Part shown: in pieces, positions 44,138-55,569 of the stretch
How the letters are laid out: every line of letters starts with the position of its first letter
Position numbering within the stretch: the first letter of the stretch is position 1
Source of the DNA: Pyrenochaeta sp. MPI-SDFR-AT-0127
Taxonomy: Eukaryota; Ascomycota; Dothideomycetes; Pleosporales; Cucurbitariaceae
Reading direction: 5' to 3'
NCBI GenBank assembly: GCA_020747015.1
Contig: JAGTJM010000005.1
Span: 868,001-932,000 of the forward strand
Length of the DNA stretch: 64,000 bases
Translations under genes and position numbers: made by a program
Notes under the pieces: model-generated
Databases searched by the model: none
What the model was told of the DNA's origin: nothing
Seen by the model: the letters and a program-made list of their open reading frames with translations, nothing else

Positions 44138-46994
44138 TTAAAAACTAAACAAACCGCTCCTCCTCTTTCCAAGTGGATACACAATAAGCGCAGCCAAAAA
44201 CAGCCCAACTGTAATACCAATCGCGATCTGTACAACTGAAAATCCAACATCTAGAGCGATAGAGTTGAGCGTAGTGCTACTACCGACCTCTACAGTACTG
44301 ATAGTCGTAGCGTTACCCGTGCTATTACGCACGATTTGATCGGCGGATGTAAGGCCTGAGACCAGAGAGCCTTGGACGCTGAGACCTGATGGGACTTGTA
44401 CGAAGATCGCTGGTAACATGGCAGCGGCGGCGAGGCCGTAGCCTATCTTGCGCGTGTGAGGGATGAATCTGGGGTACGTTAGCAAATTGATCATCGTTAC
44501 ACTTTCACGAGCTTTACGAAAGGCTCCAGTCTCGACTATAGGAAAGATAGTATACTTACTCGCTGACCGAGCTAGCCCTCGAAGCAGGCAGGCTTCCGTC
44601 GTGCGTAGGGTCGTATTCGGAACGCTCTACCTTATGCGCGCGAATGGGTCCATGAGTTTTCCGTTGATAGACCTTTCGTGCTTTGACCAAGTGAGGTCGA
44701 ATCTTGTTCTCCCACACATCCAGACTCCAATTCTCAACATGTCGACCAAACCGCGCATGCACATTGGCGGCGATACCTATTGCCAGAGCACCAAGGGTAT
44801 TGCTGACCTGCGCATTGCTTTTGAAGTATTTCGAGCTGTGAAAGTTCACCACCCAACCAATGAACGCAATCACAGTCATTGAGGGCATCTGCTTGTACTT
44901 GGCTTGGTTGACAACCATAAGGCAAATCGCAAACGCCGGAACGAAAAGATAATAGAAGTTCGTGGACATCGGGTCGTGGCACTGCGTCCTTGACGTGGCG
45001 TTGGTGTCCATCATACCGTAGAGCACGGTACCGATTGTGATACCAAAACCGAGAAAGAGGGAGTAGATGATGGCGTAGACCATACGGACGGACCCTGCAA
45101 CGATATGCTTGCTCTGTAGCTCAAGTGAGGCGCACAGGACCATGAAGCCCGGCAAAATGAGTGCGATACTTGATTGCGCCATTGCACTGAAGCAAAAGAT
45201 CTCCCTGCCGTCACTACCCCTTATCGACCCAAGTGCACGTGCCGCGAAGCTTGTAATGACTGAAGCTCCGATTTCGAAAACATTACTGATCAAGTCGTTC
45301 CCGGGTGCAACAATAAGTTGAAGCCACCCAATGATACAGCCAAGGAGGAAGCAAAATGGCAAGTCAATGAACCGAGCTTGGAAGGCGAATGGTCCGACCG
45401 TCGCTGACGCCAGTCCATAGAAGCCTACCCTGAGCCAGCGTCTAAACTTGGCTTTACGGCCCATAATAGCTTCAAGGCGCGGCGTTGCTTCATCGACACC
45501 GATATGATCATGTACCACTTCCTTGTAAATCTCGTGGACATCGCGTAGCTTGCCAAGATCAACACCCTGACTCGTCCGTACGAGCTTTACCTCACTGGTG
45601 TGCACTGAAGAGTCGTCGAACGCAACAATCATGCACCCTGGCATGTATAGAAACTGTGCTTCGATTTCTAGCACACGTGCTGACATATTGAGGTATTCCT
45701 CTAGTCGGTGCGTGGGCGCTCCATACATCATCAATGCCTTGCAGAGCTTCCGGAGATAATTTTGGCGTGCCAGAGTGCCAGCCAAATGGATCTTGATCTT
45801 GATCTCTTCGTTGCGGCGCTTCTCCTTCTTGAATGGAAGTATCGATTCGTCTGATCGTGTTCGCTTGCCAATACCAGGCCGACTTTTCTTGATTTGTTCA
45901 TCGAACTCGCTTCCTAATTCCCTCTGAGCAGGAGTAGCGAGGCTGTGTGCAGAGGACCCGACAAGTTGAGAGACGGAAGTCCCTGAATGTGTGTTATGGT
46001 GGCGGTGGAACCAAGAACGGCCCCCACGGGGTGTCGAATAACCGGAAGCGGGTGGCGAGGAGTTTGGAGAATTTGCTGCTGTCGATGCTCCGCTGAAAGT
46101 CCCTACACTGAGGTTTCGGGTGTGACCAAACTTTCCAGATTGCCGACCAGTAGCAACAGGGGGTGCTTGAGCAGTGCTCGAGGCCCGAAGAAGCGTGCCC
46201 AATACTCCTGTCCGGTATTTGGTGGGACGGGATACGTGCTCATCTTCAACTTCGATGGCATCTGGTGTGACCTGACCAGATCTGAGTGGTGCGTCGGTAT
46301 GATATAAATCCTCACCACTGAGAGATGCCTGCCTATGGCCTGATCTTACAGTGTGCTGACGTAGGAGCATAGATGCACGCTTCATGAATTGCGGGTCGTC
46401 ATCATCGTCAGTAGTCTCGCCCATAGACTCGTAGGCGTGGGTCATATTCTGAAGTTCAATGGGGGGCGGAGCCATGACCTCTTGAGAGTTGCGACGCGAT
46501 ACTGGAGCAGAAAAAGTACCAACGGATTTTGATAGCTTTGCGGCTCGACGCTGGGCTGCAATGCCTGATTTCTCCTTCAGCTCAGCACCCAGCGAGGATC
46601 TCCTGGAATCTTCATCCTCAAATGGATTAGGCTCGTCATTGAGATAAAACTCAGGTGGCGTACGCGAGGCCTTTCGTATGGCAGGTCGAGGTCGTTGCAC
46701 ATCCCTAGGTGGCGCGATCTGTTCTGGAATGTCGTGAGGATATTCTTCGCTTAGGGCTAGTCGTAGTGACTCTCGCATCTTTTGAAGGTCGTCATGTGAA
46801 ACGTCTGATCTCTGGAGCGGTGTATTATGGCCCGCAGACCCCGTGTCCTCATCTGGCGTGTTTGTCGAGATAGGATGAGTAGCATGAGCTTCTGCTATAA
46901 AGCCAACACGCTTCCGGCCTGGAGTGGAAGACATATTGTCGTCTGGATCGAATTGGGGCTGGGACGATGACCCAGGATTCTGTAAAGGGTCCAT
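44138..46994 (-). CDS. PRM10: Prm10-like ThrE/DUF1212 membrane protein
   Basis: Integral membrane protein of the ThrE/DUF1212 family, called pheromone-regulated membrane protein 10 in yeast. The bacterial relative ThrE exports threonine and serine. Exon 1 is 46994-44560 and exon 2 is 44468-44138. The 91-nt intron (GTAAGT ... CCCCAG) joins ASSVSEFIPHTRKIG. The product has 921 residues. The first 400 or so are polar, Ser/Pro-rich and probably disordered. The cytosolic family domain follows: FLCKALMMYGAPTHRLEEYL-like block, MPGCMIVAFDD and GVDLGKLRDVHEIYK. About ten membrane segments come next, for example FGLASATVGPFAF-like and FIDLPFCFLLGCIIGWLQL. Exon 2 adds a last segment (VVQIAIGITVGLFLAALIVY) and a basic end. 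The transported substrate in fungi is not known. Confidence 0.9.
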
Positions 46995-49138
46995 TAATGG
47001 TATTGTACTGCCAGGTGACTACCAAGAGTTGTGGAGTGAGTGGAGCCGGCCTCTGGGCAACTAGTGGAATAGTCTTGGGCTGATAATGAAGACTTCCAGA
47101 GCTTCGGCTTGACTCGAAAAGGTCAAAATGTCGCACGTGGTGATGGTTGTGCGTGCCGTATGCAGGTGGCAGCGTCTACGTTTGATATGTGCAACCAGTC
47201 CCTGCACCTAGCAGCAGATCTCCGAAGCGTAGTGTAAACGCAATGGGCAATCAGCGAACGACGTTCGGGTATCAATGGGTCCCTTTGGGCGCGATGAATA
47301 GAGGATGCGAAAAGGGATAGAGACGTTGTTGAGAGGATACAATGCTGCTGAGTATACAGTAACGACTGGATTCTAGAGTGATAGATGTTGCAGAAGGGTA
47401 CGATGACGGTATTCGCAATGGTGGAACAGACGCCGCCTTGCTTGCGCAGGATCCTTCGAGACAGAAGCGCCCTAGCGAAAGCGGTGGACGCGCTACTAGA
47501 AGGCGAGCAGACAGGCCAAAGACAGACTCAAAGTCTGCAGTGGCACAACTAGACCCAATTTTTGTCTTCGTAGTCAAGCGGCCAGAAGGTTCGGTATGGG
47601 GTTCGTCAGCTCTAACAAAGAGCTTGTGGAGCCAGGCATTGCAGGGAACATGGAATTTCGGGACCGCCAAAATAACGACAAGCACCAAATAGGCAAGCCA
47701 GAATCCGGTTCCCGGAAGCTGCGGCGGGAGGGGCTGCACTGGCGCGGAAAGTATTTTAGGGGCCCGCGCAGGCCGATACGCTCCTAATGCACCGCAGGTG
47801 TGCCGGACATGATGAAAGATAAGAATGCCGTGTCTTCACCGAGAGCGAAGAGTTTTCAGGAGCAGCAAAGAGGCCGAATTTCAGCGAGAAATTGCAAGAC
47901 TTGTTCAAGACGACCACCATGCCACGGAAATCGACAGTCGACGAGACTCTTGACTGACGACACAATATGGAGACCCCGTACCCAGAGTGGTGAGGATTTG
48001 CGGCCAACTATTCATGCATGGCAGTCCACGCGCGATGAAAAGTGGGCATGTTGTCCCAAACGCATAGTGTTGTTCTGGTTGAGGGAATCCGAGATAAGCA
48101 GACAGTGGGTATAATTGGGTCGCCCAAGCCTGGCGGTGCGCGTCCTCCAATAGTTGATATCTAGGGGGCTTCAAAAGTCCTATCGCCATGGTAGCAGGTG
48201 GAGCAGCGTGTTCGTGATCGAGAATCATGCGCGCCGCATTAGAATCGCAGTATCTTGACTCACAACGCGCAGCTGCAGGACCAAGGGCAAAGATAAAAAT
48301 ACGAACAGCGTGATAGGTTGATTGGTCGCATAGTGTCGATGGTGTGTTGTGGTTGAGATGGTGGCGGCGAGAGGCTAAAAATTCCTGGGACACTGCAAAA
48401 GCTTGTATTCGCCATGTGCGCCTCCAGGAGTCCTTGCGCATCCCAACAGTTGCAAAACGAGCTGACGCCAATTTCGGTGTCGCCTTCACATGCCTACCGG
48501 AACGATGGACGCATGCGACACGGCGTGACGTGCGTGGGTACCTTGTGCCTGAATGACGTTATGCCCAGCAAGGTGCTGGAGAAGGATTAATAGCACGTGA
48601 TGCGCAAATCGAGAGTGTCATTCTGATTCCTTTTCAAAGGATCGAAGTACACAGAGCTAGCCATTTCCTCTCAACTGTCCCAGCCATACATGATACTTGA
48701 TCTGATGAATGCAGGATAAAGTGAGGAGAAGTAATGTCATACTAATGGCTAGGGGTCACGACGCGTCTCTCGGAGAATCGCCACTTTCTTCCACCTTACG
48801 TCATGCCCCATACCTCTCGTACCCCACCACCAATGCATGTTCTTCTTCTTTAAACAATCTCAGTGTTTTCATTGCGATTACTAAAGCAGTCACGTTGATT
48901 CGGACGAATTTCGGTCTGGTCTCACGATGCTCCGCCGCCGGTGTTGATGTGGGGCAGATCTCTTCCCCGCACTGCTCCAAGTGGGAGAGTTTGAGGGACC
49001 AGCGGTGGAAAAGAAATCCGTATAGCGTGTGGATTAGATGCCCCACCCCACGAGAGTCTCATGTTTACAGTTTTAAGACGCGCTGGTTGATCGAATGCTA
49101 ATTCGGAAACACTAACAAGCGTCGTACATATACAAAAT
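46995..49138. other. divergent intergenic region
   Basis: This 2.1-kb stretch lies between the Prm10-like gene and the monooxygenase gene, which are divergent. A minus-strand frame at 47905-48489 contains a plausible 100-codon end (from MAIGLLKPPRYQLLEDAHRQ), and another lies at 47272-47739. Neither has a recognisable domain, convincing start or introns. I leave them uncalled. Confidence 0.4.
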
Positions 49139-50514
49139 ATGCCAAAACTCACCCATGTATGCGAGGCCTTCACGAATGCCCTGCAAGGCTAATCAAAGCA
49201 GGTCATTATATCTGGTGCTGGTCCTTCTGGCCTCCTACTAGGCGTGCTACTGGCGCGACACTTGGGTATCAAGGTCACAATCGTCGATGCAGATACCAAG
49301 ATCAACGACAACCCTCGTGCCGCGCACTATGCGCCGTCTGCTGTCTATGACTTCCATCGCGCCGGCATCATCGACGATGTACGCAAAGTGGGTCTTACCC
49401 CCAAGGGTGTTTGTTGGCGCTTGCAAGACACCACATTTCTAGCGGGCATGGCGCGAGAGCCCGACAGATCAGAGTATGCCATGGTAGTGCTACCACTGGA
49501 TCGTCTGGGACCAATCATTGTGAAACACTTCGAAAGTTATCCCAATACGGAGATCCTGTGGGGCCACAAGGTAGTTGGTGTTGAGCAAGACGCAAACGGA
49601 GCAACAGCGATCATCGAGACGCAGGGAGGAGAGACGAAGAGGCTCACAGGTGACTACTTAGTCGGCGCTGATGGAGCATCGAGTGGAGTACGAACCGCTT
49701 TATTCGGAAAAGAGTATCCAGGGGAGACTTTGAAGCAGCAGATTGTTGCCACAAATGTTGGTCTTCAAACACATTCTGAGTTGCCCATACTTACCTTGCC
49801 AGGTCTATCTTCCTTTCGACGAACGATTCGACTACTGGGACTCTAATTTCATCTGCCATCCCACCGATTGGTACATGGCTGCAAAGATCACCAACGACGG
49901 TCTTTGGCGAGTGACATATGGCGATGATGAAAGTCTCTCGCGTGACGAATTGATCAGGCGCCAGCCCCAACGATATGAGGAAATCTTGCCTGGAAACCCT
50001 AAGCCTAGCGATTATAAGTTGATCAGCATGAGCCCATACAAGCTACAGCAACGATGTGCACCAAGTTTTCGAGTGGGAAAGATTCTACTGGTAGCTGACG
50101 CTGCACACTTGTGCAATCCATTGTACGTGAACTTCCTGGTTGCAACGTGCCTTGATGATAACACATTACAGCGGCGGATTGGGGCTCACAGGTGGCTTCG
50201 CTGATGTTGGCTCCCTGTACGACTGTTTCCTCGGCATCCACCAAGACGAGCTTGATGAAAGTATTCTCGACAAGTACAGCGAGATCCGTATCAAGATATG
50301 GCGCGAAATGATCGATCCAATGTCGAGAGCGAACTTCCATCGGCTTTGGGACCCTGCGGCCAAGGAAAGTAGAGATGAGTTCTTCAAGATTTGTGAGAAG
50401 GCGAGTGATGACCCGGTTTTTGGCAAGGCTGTTGTGGAGAGTATCCACCAGATCCGGCATGATTTCACACAATATTTCAAGAGCAAGCAGAACGGGACTA
50501 CGAATGGCGCTTAG
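49139..50514 (+). CDS. FAD-dependent monooxygenase
   Basis: Predicted flavin hydroxylase of the aromatic-ring (UbiH/PheA-like) group, 411 residues. The exons are 49139-49156 (18 nt only: MPKLTH), 49202-49756, 49803-50122 and 50172-50514. The introns are 45, 46 and 49 nt. The second has a non-canonical GTTGGT donor, chosen because it alone joins IVATN to VYLPFDERFDYW in frame. The FAD-binding motif VIISGAGPSGLLLG starts at residue 7, the middle motif is YLVGADGASSGVR, and the second FAD motif is LLVADAAHLCNPFGGLGLTGGF, split by intron 3. The family hydroxylates phenolic or polyketide substrates with NAD(P)H and O2. No pathway partners are adjacent, so the substrate is unknown. No thioredoxin-like C-terminal domain is present, so it is the short form. 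Confidence 0.88.
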
Positions 50515-51595
50515 TCATATCGTGTGTCGGTCAATACGAGCAATTAAGAGAGATGTATATTTTGTTCATTCAGTTTTATCGAACTATTCCTCCAATTCTT
50601 CGTTTGATTATTGGCCTTTCCTGAAGTATGTTGTGACTTCGTTTTGGGCAGCATGACTAGCCGGAAACTGGTGGCTGACAATCACAGAACCCAAAAGCGG
50701 TTGCAGTTCATGCTGTTACAACGCAATCTTAATCTCATTTCTCCAAAATATTGGAGAAATCGTTGAGCCCACCCCAAAGACTCGAAGGCTAGCCACTGGT
50801 TGGTCAAAGGAGATGCAACACGTGATAGCGCGTTTGGAGAGCCTTGGCAGGCTACGCGACTCGTCTTTTGTGCTCATCATTGCCCCAGACCGTGTGCCAC
50901 CGGCTCACACACATACAGCACTTCTTTATTCTTTTACTGCAATTGAATAGATGTCTCGTTACGTCTCGCATGAAGTCTTTTCGTGGTTTTTGTGCATTGA
51001 ACAGCTACCACTAACGGGCGCCATGTAAAATTCTTCCCATCGCATCATTGTACCAGGAACACGGGCAATGCAAATGACTGCAATGCCAACGCAAGGACAC
51101 AATGGTTGTGCTCCAGGTTCTGGCTTCCATCGTAATGCCGAGGAGACGTAAGCGCGTGGGCGAACGGCAAATCTGGCGTTTTTGGTTCAAACTTTATATT
51201 TAGGCAATGCTTCCACGTATCAGCGAATACGAGAGACATCTTAACGTACCTACATTTCGTTGAAAGTTCGGTGCAATGCATTCCGAACGTTGCGGCAAGA
51301 TCTGCATCGTGGCCGGGTAGAAGGGAGACAGGAAATTACCCGATTCGTGCAAATTCCAGCGAACTGTGGGGTGCGACCTCTCCGCGTTCCCAGCCTTGCA
51401 TCCCCAGTCAACATCAATATCGAGCATGGAGGCGATATCTGGGCGCTAGCGGAATGGTTCCAAGAACAGCAGGAGTGCCGCTCCTTAAGCGGAGGACAAT
51501 CGGGTTGATGGGGTTGGGGACGACCTGGACGACCCGGGTGCTGGGATGCTATAACTGGCCTAAGAAGCAGCAATAATTCATCAAACACAGTCAAC
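50515..51595. other. intergenic region with a 24-bp palindrome
   Basis: This 1.08-kb stretch lies between two plus-strand genes. A perfect 10-bp inverted repeat is at 50737-50760 (see separate entry). Overlapping frames of up to 210 codons at 51250-51882 minus run antisense through the next gene and are not called. Confidence 0.45.
50737..50760. repeat. perfect 10-bp inverted repeat
   Basis: The arms ATTTCTCCAA and TTGGAGAAAT flank the loop AATA. It lies about 220 nt beyond the monooxygenase stop and about 840 nt before the GH28 start. It could be a hairpin in the 3' region or a site for a dimeric regulator. Confidence 0.7.
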
Positions 51596-52992
51596 ATGAG
51601 ATTCTTTGCAGCGGTTACGTTAGCGTTATGTGCTATAGCAGCGCATGCCAATCCCGGGGAACGACGAAAGACATGCACGGTGAAGGCGGGTGGCACCAAC
51701 ACAACAGATGATGCACCAGCCATTCGTGCCGCTTTCCAAGAATGTGGACGGCATGGTAAGATCGTTTTCACCCCTACAACATACCATGTCAACTCTGTCT
51801 TGGACATCCGTGCGCTGGAAGATGTTGAAATTGATGTTCGAGGAGAGCTCTTAGTACGTTGTTCGATGTTATCCTGCCACATTAACCACTAATCATGGGA
51901 TGCAGTGGGGCACCAACATTCAATACTGGCTTAATGCATCTCTTCCAGTCGGATATCAGAACCAGTCCACGGCGTTTATCCTCAGTGGCAATAATGTGCG
52001 CATCAATGGTCATGGCGTGGGAACATTTAATGGTAATGGTGATTATTGGTATGAATGGATTCGCCAGCAGCCCAATACTTCGAATTACCCTGGCCGTCCG
52101 CATCAGATCACCTTCACTGGTTTGACAAACTCAGTCGTCAAGGGTCTGAACTTTTTGAGAAGCCAGATGTGGACAATGTCGATCCTTCATAGCCACCATA
52201 GTGTCTGGGAGAATATTTTCATCAATAATACCGGAAATCGGGTTCAAAGCTGTGAGTACTCGCTTCTCCAAGAACTTCAGTCGAATCTTCTGGCTGTAGC
52301 CTTGCTAACGCCATCCAGCGAACACCGACGGTGTGGACACATTCTTTTCCAGCAATCTCCTCTTCCGAAATTGGACAGTCTACAATGGAGACGACTCCTT
52401 TTCTCTGAAAGCAAACAGCACCAAGATCACCCTATTGGATTCAAAGTTTTACAACGGCCTCGGCATTGCCATGGGCTCTATCGGCCAGTACAAAGGTGCT
52501 TTTGAAACAATCGAAGACTTTCACGCGGAGAATATCTATTTTGAAAACACCTTACATGCTTTCTATGTGAAGACGTGGACCAATGACCAAGTCGGCTATC
52601 CTCCTAATGGCGGCGGTGGGGGTCTAGGTTTCGCAAGAGGCATGACATTGAAGAATCTTACTACTAAAGCAATGCGCGGTGGTGGCTTCACAGTCTCCCA
52701 ATGCACTCGATTCAGTGGTGCTCCAGGTGTGGGTAACTGCACAAACAGTCAGTTCCAGGTCCGGGATGTCACGATTGATGGCTTCAAGGGTACGACAAGA
52801 GACCGCAGAGTATTGAGCCTGCAGTGCAGTGCCGTGGCGCCCTGCACTAACATCGCGCTGAGTGATGTAGATATTAGGTATTCGAACGGGACTACAGTGC
52901 CGAATTATCTGTGCGGCAACGTGGTGGGAAATCGAGGCTGGAATTGTACAGGGCCTGTCTGTGTGGGCGGGAGTGCTACGGGCGGTTGCTAA
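51596..52992 (+). CDS. glycoside hydrolase family 28, rhamnogalacturonase-like
   Basis: Secreted pectin-degrading enzyme of 425 residues. The exons are 51596-51853, 51906-52251 and 52319-52992. The introns are 52 nt (GTACGT ... GATGCAG) and 67 nt (GTGAGT, a GCTAAC branch site, TCCAG). The signal peptide is MRFFAAVTLALCAIAAHA. The beta-helix body carries the GH28 acids in NTDG (203-206) and NGDD (224-227). The third motif reads YNGLGIAMGSIG (246-257), where endo-polygalacturonases have GHG, and the fourth reads FYVKTW instead of RIKTW. The AMGSIG form is closer to rhamnogalacturonan hydrolases and exo-acting relatives, so endo-polygalacturonase activity is unlikely. Many NxS/T sites suggest glycosylation. 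The C-terminal domain has paired cysteines (NYLCGN, WNCTGPVC, TGGC). Confidence 0.9.
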
Positions 52993-53239
52993 ATTGTGAC
53001 AGATGCACAAAGATAGCTGTCCGATGGACGCGGGGTATTTATGTCTCGATCCTATTCATAGTCACATATTGTAAGATCTTGAAGGATACCTTCGATAAAA
53101 GTGTTGTCTGTAAGGGCATCCACATGCCAAGGGCGTACCCCGCTTCCCGTACTGGGGCTGTGTGCATCGACTCTTTCAATCTTTTAGCTTTATTCTATAC
53201 CACTGTACAGCATTGATTTTGTTGTTGTTATTTTTACCA
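52993..53239. other. short intergenic spacer
   Basis: Less than 250 nt lie between the GH28 stop and the next ATG on the same strand. No clear TATA box is seen. Confidence 0.4.
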
Positions 53240-54374
53240 ATGACGACTCTGCCATCTCTTGCCGAGTTTCTTCGTAGCGAAAGGGTAAAATTGGACGATG
53301 CGAACACACTCTTTGAAGAGGACGAAGAGGATGAGGCACCTACTCCTCAGGAGATCGCAAAGCTCTATACACGAGCCCTTGAGTATGTGATATTGACAGA
53401 ACCAGATCTTGGCTCTGACTGATTACTTTGACGATAGCGCTCGCAAACGTGTAAAACTGACTGTACCCAAAGGGCAGCAGGCGACAACCTTCCAGAGGAT
53501 GAAGCACTTTGAGACATATGGAAAGGCATCGTGTCGTTACTTAAGTCAACAAATTTGTAAAACCTTACCAAGAGAGCTTCGAGACATGATATATGACAGT
53601 ATCTTGGCTAATGAGACAATTAATGTTCCTGCATCGCCGACCTGCGACCCTATATACGCACCACACAGAGCGCACTATTGGCGTCATGAGTATGTTGGAA
53701 GAGAGGGGCTTGCCGAACTTTTAGAGGTCTGGTATCGATCCGTGCGATTCCATATAGGTATGGATATTGGCTTCTTGGAGCGCTTCTTATCTGCAAACGT
53801 CAGCTATCTGAATGTGCCACGGTTCCGCTCGATCTCCAAGATTAGCATTAAGCTTGACCAAAGAGATTCTCTGGCTAAGATGACCCAGTCGGAAGATGAT
53901 ACAAGAGCCTTCTCGCCACGGAAGCGCTTAATCGAACGACTCGGATTTCTCTTCCAGTTAAAACGGGGTGCTTCCATACATATCTATGCGAAACGTCCAA
54001 GTAGCTGGACATATATGCCAGAAAAGTCGTTTTCTACGCGAGAATTTCAAAATTTGCTTCGAGACATTACCACACCTATAATCTCTACGCTTCGCCGCTT
54101 AAAGCAGTCGGGTTATTCAGTTGAGATCGCTGTGGAAGACAACGCTCCGTTTCAATGGCCGCAAATCCATCAGCTATACACACTAGAGGGCAATCGCGAC
54201 GTCTCATTAAACGATATCTATTTCCGCCCTGAGGGTGAAGTTGATTTGGTCTGGCGGTATGAGGCCTACTTGCCATATGTAATAGCATTAAGAACACTAA
54301 GTGAAATGTGCAGGAAACGAAACCCACCCGGACCAATTCGCAACAAAGAAGCTGGCTTGGCAGAGAGCTGGTAA
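53240..54374 (+). CDS. 2EXR-like protein of unknown function (frame or intron uncertain)
   Basis: Fungal hypothetical protein with an F-box-like opening, LPRELRDMIYDSILANE, typical of the 2EXR group common in Pleosporales. The frame from ATG 53240 (MTTLPSLAEFLRSERVKL) is open to a TGA at 53420-53422. The main frame follows from about 53400. Two joins are possible. Dropping one G at 53414-53415 gives a smooth TEPDLALTDYFDDSARKRV and 377 residues. Alternatively an intron 53285-53399 (GTAAAA ... TTGACAG) gives SER-NQILALTDYFDD and 339 residues, but its branch site is poor and the skipped part (EEDEEDEAPTPQEIAKLYTR) reads like protein. The middle holds a block rich in basic residues (SPRKRLIERLGFLFQLKRG). 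No catalytic motif is seen. The role is unknown. Confidence 0.65.
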
Positions 54375-55569
54375 AACTGGAATGGTTCTGTCTCGCAACT
54401 AATTATCTAAAACAACAGTCTTGGACTTGTTGAAGTAGAGCATGGCTAGGTGAGACCCTTGCTAGAAAGACAATTTCTGGAGAAGATGACATATCAGCGC
54501 AGTCGACTCGTGTGTCAACATTCGAACGCATTTTTGTGATTTGACACTGGTGAGTCCTGGAACCGTGAAAGATTGATTAGTACTCTAATTAGTAAAACCA
54601 GCTGGTGTAAACCTATTAGGCTATGTTTTGGAGCAGTATCTCCGGACAAACATGTAAGTCAATCGTATAGAAAGAATGAATGCGAGGAAGTGGCAGTCCA
54701 AGGAATGTTGATAGACTATATGAAAGGGCATGCGCTAGTAGTGAAAAATTATTGTAAACACTGTCATCGGCATAAATTATCGAAAGCACATGGTTGGAAT
54801 TACTCTAATCTCCAAGCCACGTCAGTACGTAATTCGTAACCATATACGATCTGGGAAAGCCTCTGATCCGCGCAGTTCTCTACTTCTACGGAGGCTATGC
54901 AGACGCAGGAGAGAACGGGCAAGGCTGAGCGCCTGGACCCTCATGAGCGAGGTGGTAGAAGAGCTTTGAGTTGCTTTAGTAACAGCTAGGCTATAATTAA
55001 AGACCATAGGTAATTGTACAATAGGTGTTGGTGAAAGTGCTGCATACGGGCTATAAGTGGTGACCGGAAGACGAACTGCACTCACATTGACCTGTGAACA
55101 ATGGAGCGCAGCCGTATAAAACTCCAACGCGCAATGATCGGCCCTATTAATTATGGTTCAGCAATGGTGGCTTACCGGTCGCCCGAATCGAGCTTAGCTA
55201 TCTTGTGCTGTGGACGGCCGTCAGCCTTGGACAGTTCTGCGGGGTTGAAAACATACTGCACCAACCTCGACCACAATTAGGCAACACCACTAAAACGATA
55301 ACTCGGAATAATAAACAGTGGCATAGTATATACATCAAGCTTATAAGCCACTCCGAGTTATCTAGTCTTCCCTAGATAACACATTCCTCTCAGCGACTCA
55401 AACCTCAGCCGGCGATAACTTTCAGCACATCAACTTTTATGCGACGAGGCGTCACAAGTGTCCGGCATTCCAATTTTAACGTACCAATAGCACTCCGCTG
55501 CTAACGTGGTGCGCTATCGTGTGCAAACCGGGCTCATGTGTATCGATCATCGAAGACCCCAGTGTCACA
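54375..55569. other. intergenic region with nested inverted repeats
   Basis: This 1.2-kb stretch is upstream of the HET-domain gene. It contains nested inverted repeats at 55297-55380, listed separately. Short frames (54573-54839 plus, 54822-55127 minus) have no features. No gene is supported. Confidence 0.45.
55297..55380. repeat. two nested inverted repeats upstream of the HET gene
   Basis: The outer pair is GATAACTCGGA (55297-55307) with GTGGC (55318-55322), matched by GCCAC-TCCGAGTTATC (55347-55362). The inner perfect hairpin is GTTATCTAG (55357-55365), loop TCTTCC, CTAGATAAC (55372-55380). They overlap in GTTATC, so two alternative folds exclude each other. The block ends about 190 nt before the HET-domain ATG. 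Confidence 0.75.

Noticed and set aside
47905..48489. 194-codon minus-strand frame
   Set aside because: Only the last part reads somewhat like protein; there is no recognisable start, domain or intron, and codon use is unremarkable.
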